Assembly: GCA_002104905.1 (NCBI GenBank)
Contig: MCFE01000500.1
Span: 1-64,000 of the forward strand
Direction: 5' to 3'
Origin: Basidiobolus meristosporus CBS 931.73
Lineage: Eukaryota > Basidiobolomycota > Basidiobolomycetes > Basidiobolales > Basidiobolaceae
Length of the DNA: 64,000 nt
The notes below the pieces were generated by a model that was not told where the DNA came from, made no database searches, and saw nothing but the letters and a program-made list of their open reading frames with translations. A program made the position numbers and the translations under genes. Shown here piece by piece: positions 8,894 through 18,351 of the stretch; position 1 is the stretch's first letter; the number at the start of each line of letters is the position of its first letter.

Positions 8894-9839
8894 ATGCTCT
8901 CTGGAGAAGCAATGAGAAGCCTAACCAAAAGAAATACCATGCTAGTAGATAAGGTGGAATCAATGGGAGTACAAATTGCTGATGAAAATGGCCAGATACC
9001 CTTCTGCAACCAAGTTGTATCCAAGAGAAAAGTGCTACAAAGCTCTTGAATGGTTTAACTGAACATAAGAGACAACCAAGAGCAGAATCTAGGAATTGTC
9101 AGAGAGTGGTGGAAATATTAGCAGAGAGATTCTGGTCTAATATTGGTCTTGTATATAGCTGGGTTTGGCTATAAAGGCAACAGAGTTGATTTGCTATGCA
9201 GGCTAGGCTTGGTGTTCATAGGAGTGCTAGATATGCTAGGCATGAGTAGAAACTAGAATGAAATTGTTGAATTCTTAATTTTGCTGAGGCACAATCTTAA
9301 TTTTGTCAAGACACACACTAAACCAAAAGGTTTAGTCAGTTTTATTAATACTTTTCTGATCAAGTTGAGTTAGTAAGCTCCAAGAGACTGGATTAATTGA
9401 AATCAGTTTGGGGGTTGATAAGTGCATAAGATAGATGAAAATTGCATCATCAATCAGCTGATGTCTTGGCAACTGCTAAGTGGTTGGATAGATCTCAGAT
9501 GAATAATCACTTAGAATGACTTAGCAGATCAGTTGAGGATATAATGGCCACATGAAAATTGATCAGGTGTGACAACTAAAATGGATTCTGAGAAGTGATA
9601 AAATAAACTATAACTGGGATTAGTCATATTTGGGTTAGGGAAAATCAATGAGGTTACTAGATTTCTAATGGAGTAGAGTTGGCTAAGACTTAAATGTTGA
9701 TGCACCATAGACTGCAATCAATGAAAATACCAAAGACCCTTTTAAGGAAGTGGAAGCCCTTCTTTTGGTGACTGCAAAAGGAAAAGTCACACATATTATA
9801 TCAGGTATCAAAGATCTGACTTCTATACTAGTTGCCTAA
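8894..9839 (+). pseudogene. Unknown coding fragment split by an LTR
   Basis: An ATG at 8894 opens a frame of 39 codons that stops matching at the LTR starting at 9013. If 9013-9709 is removed, the frame continues without a break for 43 more codons to the TAA at 9837-9839. The joined peptide, about 82 residues, is acidic and Lys-rich (for example MGVQIADENGQIP and KGKVTHIISGIKDL). CTGCAAYCA occurs on both sides of the insertion. I do not recognise the family; a transposon origin is likely given the surroundings. Confidence 0.45.
9013..9709 (+). mobile_element. Solo LTR-like element, family LTR-D, copy a
   Basis: About 697 bp that aligns over its full length with the interrupted copy at 13236-15145. 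The latter has TGTTATATCC...CACAACA ends and a 5-base duplication, which defines the family ends; here they have decayed to AGTTGTATCC and GCACCATA. No internal region follows, so it is a solo LTR or an LTR-like non-autonomous element. Confidence 0.7.
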
Positions 9840-9934
9840 CATTTCATCATATCTGGATGCCAATCTTAGTATTTTATATGCAGAAACACAAGTGCTCTGA
9901 CACCAGTGATCTGAACACATCCACTCTAACCTTT

Positions 9935-10395
9935 GAAAAGTAGTATGATGATCTTGTCATCAGGCCACCACAATATTAATAACCTGAGACTGAAAGGTAT
10001 TGGTGGCATCAGGGCACTATTTAAAGACCACCAAAAAAAATGGCACATCACATCTCACAAAACCTAGACCAAGTCTATCACCTCAATGATACCCAAGTAG
10101 CTTTTGATTGGTTCCTGTCCTTTCCCTCACTTCCTCATCCCAGACACTCAATTCCTATGAAAAATTATTGTGATGATCCCATCAAAAGGCTGTCACAAAC
10201 TCTAAGTCCTGAGACTGAGAGGTACTGATCCCATCAAGACACCATGCAAAGATTATCAAAAAATAATTGCACCCCAGATTTCACAAAATACATAGTCAAG
10301 ATTTTTCATCACAACAATACAAAAGTGGCTTCTGATTGGTGCTCTGCCAATTTTCCAACTTTCTGATCCCAGACACTCTATCACCTCCTATGGTT
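9935..10395. repeat. Tandem duplication of the ORF A-side end of Tnp2-1
   Basis: Two imperfect copies (about 9935-10150 and 10151-10395) of the subterminal sequence of the Tnp2 family: TGATGATCYYRTCA, then a CTGAGACTGARAGGTA stretch, then a GATTGGT stretch and a CCCAGACACTC stretch. The inner copy begins CCTATGAAAAATTATT, the family's terminal inverted repeat. Confidence 0.6.
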
Positions 10396-10483
10396 GTGTA
10401 CATTGATTGGCTATTGCCTCTTTTTCACATTCCTTACTTCCTAGCTCAACCTTTTCTCTTACATTTCATGCATACAAATTGAT

Positions 10484-12558
10484 TTATTTCTGTTGAAACT
10501 TCAGTTGTACCTCAATTGCCAATTGTATTGACCTATACAAGTCCCTATGCCCTACATTAACATTAAGCCCAACTCCACACTCAACAAGTAACTCCATTAA
10601 AATCCACCATTCAATAAGTATTTCTGCTGTGATGCTCTGTGTCCATGACTTTGGCAGAAAACCTACGGCTTTATGCCACTGTTCATTCACTGGTTCCCAT
10701 ACATCCTGGTCTTCAGCTGGCACTGCAAGGTCTAGCTCCTCATCTGCCAGTCTTTGCAATAAATCCTTGCAATATTCAAGTACATTTTCTTGAGCACTGC
10801 TCTTGAACAAGTCTGCAACCTCTTGGTGTGCATATTAATGTTCTAAAATTCCACTGAAGGCATTGTGATGACCTTTTGAGTTATTGGCTTTGTTACTTTG
10901 TCTGTCAGTGGGATCTCCACTCTGTCAACAATAAAGGATGTATAGGCTGTGGCAGACAAATTGCCTTTCTCTGCAAACTCATCTACCTTGCTGGAGTGTA
11001 GCTCAACTGGCTGGGCTTCCAAATCTTGTGCAAACAGCTGTTTTCTTGTTGGTAATTCTTCTTGGCTATAATGGGATTCAGTCTGTTCCAGGCTTGTAGC
11101 ATTAGTAGGTGTAAACTGCAGCTTTTTCTCACACTTCCCTGTCTCTGGCTTGGGTAGACTTTTTTCCCTTTACCTTTTCCTTGATCACTGCCAGGTCTTT
11201 CACTGCTACTTTGTCTGAGCACTCTTTGCATTAAACTACATTTTCTCCTTGATATATGCTGCTCTGATGCATCTGTTTTGTCCTGCTTGTCCCTTGCTTG
11301 CACTCTGCAGGCAACATGATGCTTTTTTCCCCCTTGTTTTGAGCTCTCATCCCAAGCTGAGACAGGCTCCTGAGGTAGCCACTTGTTTTTATCACCACCA
11401 GGTCCTTCACTGCCACTTTAGCTGAGTGCTTCTTGAGTAGAACTACGCTTCTTGCTTAGTAAATATTGTGCTGGTGCATCTGTGCATGCATGCTTTCCCT
11501 TATTGGCATTCTACCAGCTACCTGATGCCTCTTTAATGCCTGTTTGGAGCTTTTGGCCCTGTTTGTAATGGACTCTTAAGAAAGCCACTGGTTCTTAGCC
11601 ATTGCACCCTTGTTCTTCTGCCATTGATGGCTTCTGCTATTCTTAAGATACTGTCTTAGCCTACCAATGCTGGCCCAAAACCATTTGCTTGTTTGAGCTC
11701 AGGATAATGCATATGGCACAAGTCAAGCTCATTCTGCTTGACCTTGAGTTCCAGATGGTCCCTTGGTATGCCAACATTAAGGTATTGGCATGCTAAACTT
11801 CTAATGGTCCCTAGAATATTAGCCCACTCTTCATCATTGCACTCATTGGCATCACAAATCTTCAATGTCTTTTGATTATTAGGCTTTGGTATAAACACTA
11901 CATTTTCTCCCTGCCATGCTGTGACAGGTTTTTCTGTGGGCTTTATCTTTGGGCACTGTTGTTGTGCTTCAAAGACTGTAAAGTGTTCCTGTGCTGTTAC
12001 CTTGGGAAATGGTTTAATTCTTGGCTGTGACATTGAGCTACTTGAGTTCCTTCTTTGCAGCAAAGATACTGCATTCTCTATCTGGGATATTGATTGCTCT
12101 GCACCTTTTGTCCACTCATCCTGCTTCTGCACTATTTCCTGATTTCACTGGGCCATTGCATTTATCCTATCAGCCACTGCACCTAATTGCTGCATTAATG
12201 CTTTGGTATGAGCTGACAACATACTTGCTAATACAGACAGTGGCAATGTTATGACAGCCACTTGCTGGTCTTCAACTGAAGGTACTGCTTTTGCTACATT
12301 CTCATCTGCCTCAGCAATATGCTCAGTTTGCAGCCCTCCAGAGATTCCCAAATGTCTACTTGACTGACAGCCTGAGGAGTCTGCATTATTACCTTCAGTG
12401 GGCACACTGTCCACAAGGCTTTTTTTGGTTGTAGCCCTGCTTGTTGCACTGAATGTCAAAGCAAGCCATTGTCCAACCACTCCTCTGCTGCTGTCAGCAG
12501 CAGGGCTTGGTTGGGAACCAGACAACTTTGCTTCATTTTTTGGTGGAATATTTATCAA
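10484..12558 (-). pseudogene. Tnp2-1 ORF A (accessory protein of Tnp2-type transposon), broken
   Basis: ORF A runs leftward from the ATG at 12558. Its first roughly 300 codons are intact except for one TGA where other copies have Arg (INAMAQ-stop-NQE). A shift near 11670 (after KQANGF) breaks it, and the rest is recognisable in several frames down to a stop near 10484. The protein begins with a Ser/Gly/Ala-rich stretch (AKLSGSQP), then a heptad-like region (LMQQLGAVADRINAMAQ, VSLLQRRNSSSS), a conserved block ending in NVVFIPKP, Lys/Ser-rich repeats, and an acidic C-terminus with EDQDVWEPVNEQWHKA. No known domain is recognised. The constant partnership with the transposase gene suggests a DNA-binding or complex-forming helper, as TnpA is for plant En/Spm; that is inference. 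Confidence 0.65.
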
Positions 12559-12771
12559 AGAGAGTCAAACCAAAGGGGAAACAGTGTTAAATACATGTGT
12601 GTATGTGGTGGCACAACTCTATTTTTAATGCTTACTATGGTAAATTGTCATTGAATCTTACATTTATGTAGGTGTGATGTCTCAAATACAAGAATGTCTT
12701 AAATTCCCACAAGTATTAGCAAATAAGTGATATAATAGTATTGCATTGTTGAGTGTCAAACTGTTTGCCCC
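12559..12771. promoter_or_regulatory. Bidirectional promoter region of Tnp2-1
   Basis: The 213 bp between the two divergent starts is alignable with the same interval of Tnp2-2, -3, -6 and -7 (each about 195-225 bp). Shared parts include CATTCATGTAGGTG-like and ATGTCTCAAATAC-like boxes and a TACATRTGTGTATGTG stretch. Confidence 0.5.
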
Positions 12772-13056
12772 ATGAACAAGACTACATTGACTCAACACTG
12801 TAAGAGAAGAGAAAAAAAGCCATGTGGCTACTGTACCAAGCCTCTCAGTCATGAAGCATGCAGACAGCATAGGAAGTATTGCAGGGATCATGGCCAGTGT
12901 TTAGCCACACAAGTCATATTTGACCATTCACCAGTCACTCTGGCACCAGCAATATCTTGCTGGCCACTTGATACTTCTATAACAACACCCAGCTGTACTT
13001 GTCACCTTGCACAAGCTGAGTTCAGTGGGTTTCTAACACCTTTAGGCTCACCCCAG
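12772..13056 (+). pseudogene. Tnp2-1 transposase gene, zinc-finger part only
   Basis: The start MNKTTLTQHCKRREKKPCGY is that of the family transposase, with Cys/His positions CGYC...H-x2-AC-x2-H forming a probable zinc finger. The frame is cut at 13057 by the end of the adjacent inverted element Tnp2-2, so the catalytic part is missing. Confidence 0.65.
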
Positions 13057-13687
13057 CCTTATGAAAAGTAATTTGGTCCTGCGGGTGTATGCAATCCAGA
13101 TCAGCCATTAGGATCCTGTTTAGAGACTGTCATAATACTAGCAGCTTGAGACTAGTGACCCTCTTAACAATCTTATGCTGGGATCACAACAATGCCTTGC
13201 TAATTTTATTGCCAAATAGAGTAATAAAACTTGACTGTTATATCCAAGAGAAAAGTGCAATAAAGCTCTTGAATGAGTTAACTTAACCTAAGTGACAACT
13301 AAGTACAGAATCTTGGAATTGTCAAGGGTGACAGAAATATTAGCAGAGAAGTTCTGGTCTAATATGGGTTTTGAATATAGTTGAGTTGGGCTATAATGGC
13401 AATAGGGTTGGTTTGCTATACAGGCTAGGCTTGGTGTTCTTGGGAATGCTAGATATGCTTGGCTTTAGTGGAAACTTGAACAGAATTGTTCAATTCTTAA
13501 TTTTGCTGTGGCATAATCTTAATTTTGTTGAGACACACACTAAACCAAAAGGTTCAGTAATCTTTATTTATATTGTTCTGATCAAGTTGAATTAGTAAGC
13601 ACCAAGAGACTGGACTAAAGGAAATCTGTTGGGGTGTTGATAGGTGCATAAGATATATGAAAGTTGCATCATTAATCAGCTGATATC

Positions 13688-14895
13688 TGTGGTAATAGAG
13701 AGTATTCCATTACTACAATATCTCTAAACCAATATTGCACTCATTTCTTTATTTTGCTTTTTGCTATTGTAACACACAAATGAAAGATCAAGAATTTCCA
13801 ATTTTGAAGAACAAATGCTCCAGACCCTGACAAGCAATCCACCCAACAATATTATGTCATACAGAACACGTAGTAGCCAACACATGTTTCAAATTACAGC
13901 TCATTTGAAGGGTTATGACCAAAAGAGTCCAATTATTATATATACTATGCCTTATAGCTAGGATTACTAGGGTGACTTTGATCGCGTGTAACTTTTGAAC
14001 CAGTTAATCAAATCACGCGAAATTTTCACAGGTGCTGCGCCTATGTCCAATCTACGCCACTGCAAAATTTTAGCTTTGTATCACGTGTATTGCTTGCGCA
14101 ATCGCCCAAAAACTTTGATCCTTCAAGAATTCCATATATATGACTTCCCCAGCTGAAAAATAAAGGAGAGCCTCTCTTTCCAAATCTCCACACTGCAATT
14201 ACAAGTTTAAAGGTTATAAGACTTCCCCTGCATCACTTGCACTGTTGAGTATTCTGACTTTGATCAGTACTACATCAATACAGAGACTGCAAAGCTCACA
14301 AGAATCCAATCTAAGTTCTACAAGAAACTACCACTTTTCTGTTGGAAAAGTCCCCTCTAAGAAACCCCTTTGCTCTAAAGACACCCCTTTAGACACCCGT
14401 TTAGAGACCCCTTTAAGAAACCCCTTTACTCTAAAGAAGCCCCTTTAGGCACCCCTTTAGAGTAAAGTCCACTTTAGAGATCACTACAAGAAGCCCCTTT
14501 ACTCTAAGGACACCCTTTAAACACCCCTTTAGGTCTAAAGACCCCTTGAGACTTCTACAACACACCCCTTTAGGTTAAAGGGGAGTTCAGAACTTCTATA
14601 TTAGGAAATATTTTCTCAGAAAGGAAAGTGACTTCCAAATAAGGAAAGGTTACTATAAAAGTAAATAAGCCGTTTAGTCAACAGAAGGTCAGAACACTGC
14701 TGTAGAAGTCATAAACACTGCCTACAGCATATTTTGAGCCTAAGATTGAGCAAATTGGGAAAGTTATATCTTCTATCAGTATATCAAACTCCCAATAAAC
14801 TACTTCAGTATTAGCATACTGGAAGTTGTTGTATATTGTTGATTAGCCTCTACATTGTAGAACAAGCCCCAAACTAGTCATAATACAACACAACA
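13688..14895 (+). mobile_element. Solo LTR-like element, family LTR-E, inside LTR-D
   Basis: About 1.2 kb starting TGTGGTAATA and ending CACAACA, flanked by TATC (13684-13687 and 14896-14899). LTR-D copy a lacks it, showing GCTGATGTCTTGGCAAC uninterrupted. A TATA-like ATATATAT near 14134 and AATAAA near 14157 fit a retroelement promoter and end signal. No coding region is seen. Confidence 0.65.
14341..14590. repeat. Interspersed CCCCTTTA / TCTAAAG short repeat cluster
   Basis: About ten occurrences of CCCCTTTA or close variants alternate with TCTAAAG, its partial complement, within LTR-E. Neighbouring units could pair into short hairpins. The spacing is irregular, so this is not a simple tandem array. 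Confidence 0.7.
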
Positions 14896-15309
14896 TATCA
14901 TGGCAACTACTTAGTTGTTGGATAGATCTCAGATGACTAATCCTTTGGAAAGGCTTAGCAGATCAGTCAAGGATGTAATGACCACTTGAAAATTGATCAG
15001 GTGCAACAGCAAAAAATAGATTCTGAGAAATGATAAAATAAACCATAACAAGATTTGGTTATGTTTGGGTTAGGAAAAATCAGTTATAGAACTAGATTTT
15101 CTAACAGAGTGAAATTGGCTAAGTTTAAAATGTTCATGCACAACATTGACAAGATTTGATTTGAGCTGTGACAATAATTACATGGCATTGTTGCGGTCTT
15201 ATTCTACTCTACTGCTATTTTAGGTGGATCCAACCAGCCAGAACATCCAATTGCCTTATATGGCAAGAAACTTGACAGTATTTTGATGGCCTCACAGCAA
15301 GACTCCCAT

Positions 15310-18131
15310 GGCAATATAATCACAGTATGGCAGCCTACTGCAAGTTCTGTATAATGCTACTGTACCAATTTACCAAATGGTATTTCCTTTTTCTACCTCC
15401 CCTTGTGCAATTCATATATTCCACTATAGACTCATCCCTCTTTATTTGCTTACCCACTACTACCTTGGGTATTCCACACATAGTTCAAATCAAAAAAAAC
15501 TATGGCCTTCTGCTTACTAACCTCTACAAACAGGCACACCTGCTGCAATTGACATCTATCACCTCAACTTTATGGCTTTTTAGTGTGATACTTGCAAAGT
15601 TGCCATATACCTTGCATTGCTTAAACATATACATCTTGCAAACATATGCTTGGTTGTTGCCACTTATTCCATGAATACCTCCTGAATATCTGCAAAGAAC
15701 TTCTCAGTATTTAGCAAATATATTCCTTCTCCCTGCTGGATTCTGGTCCCCCTTATAGGTGTGCTCTAGCTCTTGTTTATGTTATTCTGCATTGAATGGT
15801 GTAGAAGTTGACTAGTAACCAAGAGAAATCCAGCATACCTTGGTAGAGTTTTCCTAATAAAAATAGTTGCTTGTGGCACCCAACCCAACTTTGCATTACT
15901 TAGCTGATTACCCATGCATTGGGGCTGCTTAGCTTCTTAATGCCATAGGCATAAGTGTCTTCATGTACACATTTGTCCTCAGTATTTTCCACCTCTGCCT
16001 GGCTGTCCTCCAGGTTCCAACTCATCACATCCATGACAGACTTGAAGGTAATATTCTTGATGAGACTGAGATATGGTAGTACCTGCAACTTGACTTGTCT
16101 TCCTATCTCCCCACACATCTGCTCCATAGGAAACTCCCAAAAGGTGTAGCAAGGCCCAATATTCTCCACACACCATGCAAGATGGAGTAGAGAATGGATA
16201 CAGTAGTGGCAGAGATCTATGCATTCAGCTTTAAGTTTGTAGTATAACCGCTCAAATCCCGTTACAAACTCCTTGCACAACAGCTGTATATTTGTCAAGT
16301 TGGAATTGGTGATCTGCTTCTGGATAAATGTTCCTGCAATGTCCACAAATGACTCCAAATGCTTTCATTGTAGTCTTGGTGGGAATGGCTTCAAAATGCC
16401 ACTTGAATAAATGCATATCCAGTCCATCCAGTCTTTGCATTTGTATTGTAGCATATGCAAATGAATATTGATTGGAGCTTGTAAGAAGTACTTAGCGCAG
16501 CAGATATTCTGTAATATCTTGCCATTTGTTTCAAATATCTCTGGCATCTTGAAGGGCTCATTTAGCTTGAAATGCCCTGTGCACAACTAGGTCATCAGCA
16601 TATGGATATAGTTGAAAAGCAAATGCATTGCTCCCAGTGGAAAGCTTTTGCTCCAATAGATACCCACTATCTTAAGTATCTCTGGGTTGCAGCTGACTCC
16701 ATATTCCGGCCAATGGCTTATAGCTTGCCAACTTTGCTGCAATTGCATGCTGACCTCTGTACGTTCTTACTGTGGGAAGATGATGTTCTTAGTGCTGGTG
16801 CTAGGGTAATAATAATGTGTGTGAATTATGGAATAAATCCCCTGGATTTCACACTCTCAACAGCAATACCATCCATTTTGCTCAGGAAAACCTGCTATCT
16901 TGCTGATGGCTGGGGTATCTCCAATGCAGATAATATGCGCTTTTGCATGATGGCTATTTACTGTTATCCCACTGGAAAGCATACAAAATTTATCTAGCAG
17001 TGGATACAGGTAGCTATCCAGGTTGGATGGTGATTTAGGCCCAGATACCAGTGAGACTACCATCAGATTACTGCTCTGATATTGTAAGATGGGCAGTGGA
17101 TTCAGATTGATGATAATCAGTGGCCAGCAGGATTTGCCAGTAGAGTACTTGCTTATTGAGAATCCATCAAGTGCTAAGGCAAAGGAATGGTCATACATAC
17201 CTTCATAGTAGCCCTTCCTTCTTGACTGTTTGTAATGTTTGCCATTAAATATATTGGATATGTTTGCACTTGATTGATACTGAGTATGGTACTGTAATGC
17301 TTTGCAATATTTGTTGGACTGCATCAGCTTCCTCAGACAGGGTATTAGCAGAATATATCTGGAGTGTCAACAATGCTTTTCCTCAATGGTGGCAGATTCC
17401 TGACAATTTGGACATGTTCCAATGGTAGCATTTTTGGATGTCAATGCCATGCAACTGTTAACACATGCTGGTATCAGGACAGTCTCTGGATCATATGTTG
17501 CCAGCCACATGACAGTTGTCCACCTATGCCATGTGCATGGTAAGTTGCATCCTGGAATGATTTTGGTAACAAGTAATAGTATATCCTCAAAGCCCCCATT
17601 ACTAATATTAGTGGAAACACACCACTTCTCCAGCCACAACATTACATCATTCACCAGTAGACGGAGTACTGGGCTCACTTAGTTCCATAAAGTATCCTTG
17701 GCATTTGTTTCAACAGGTGTTGTTGTATTGCATATTGGGATTTGACTGCACTCATATGCAATACTGTTGTTAGGGGAGATAGGCTCACAATTCATCAGTG
17801 AACCTTCCCTGTCAGAGCTATCACTCTACATACCTTATTCAGAAGGCTGAGATGAGCCTAAAGGCATCACAAGCTCACCTGACACAGTTTGCGCAAGGTG
17901 ACAAAGATGGCCAGGTGCCAATAAAGAAGTATCAACTGGCCAGCAAGATAATATTGGTACACTAGTGACTAATGCATGGTCAAATATGACTTATGTGGCA
18001 AAACACTAGCTGTGATCCTTGTAATACTTCCTATTCCATCTTTGTGCTTCATGGCTGAGAGGCTTGCCACAATAGCAACATGATCTTTTTTCTCTTCTCT
18101 TATGGCATTGAATCAAAGTAGTCTTTTCCAT
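15310..18131 (-). pseudogene. Tnp2-2 transposase (Tnp2 family), broken
   Basis: Read leftward from the ATG at 18131: zinc finger (CCYCGKPLSHEA), then Tnp2 blocks including WLEKWCVSTNISNGGF, CPNCQESATIE, LALDGFSISKYSTGKSCWP, NLNPLPILQYQ, SGPKSPSNLDSYLYPLL and GDTPAISKIAGF, and after more breaks the DUF4218-like tail CVENIGPC...EMCGEIGRQVK ending NAWVIS at 15900. Further family-conserved coding-like sequence continues to about 15310. The Tnp2 family catalyses cut-and-paste transposition of EnSpm-like elements. Several stops and shifts, including one near 18000 and one near 16900, make this copy inactive. Confidence 0.75.
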
Positions 18132-18351
18132 GGGGAAAACAGATTGACCTTCAACAATGTACACTTTTATATCACTTTTTGGTCAATACCCATGTAAATT
18201 TAAGACAGTCTTGTATTTGAGACATTGCACCTACATGAATGTAAGATTCAATGATGACATGCCATAGGAAGCATTATTAACAAAGTTGTGGCACCATGTG
18301 CACACTTATATGTAACACATTTCCCCTTTGGTTTGAATCACCTCCATATAT
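18132..18351. promoter_or_regulatory. Bidirectional promoter region of Tnp2-2
   Basis: Alignable to the interval between the divergent starts of Tnp2-1 and Tnp2-6, in opposite orientation. Confidence 0.45.

Larger units (their letters stand above)
13236..15145 (+). mobile_element. Solo LTR, family LTR-D, copy b (interrupted)
   Basis: The element starts TGTTATATCC and ends CACAACA. TTGAC occurs on both sides (13231-13235 and 15146-15150), and the sequence across the empty site agrees with Tnp2-8 near 62650, which has ATAAAACTTGACA uninterrupted. This is a typical LTR-type 5-base target duplication. The element is interrupted by LTR-E; without it about 700 bp remain. No coding sequence was found. 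Confidence 0.8.
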
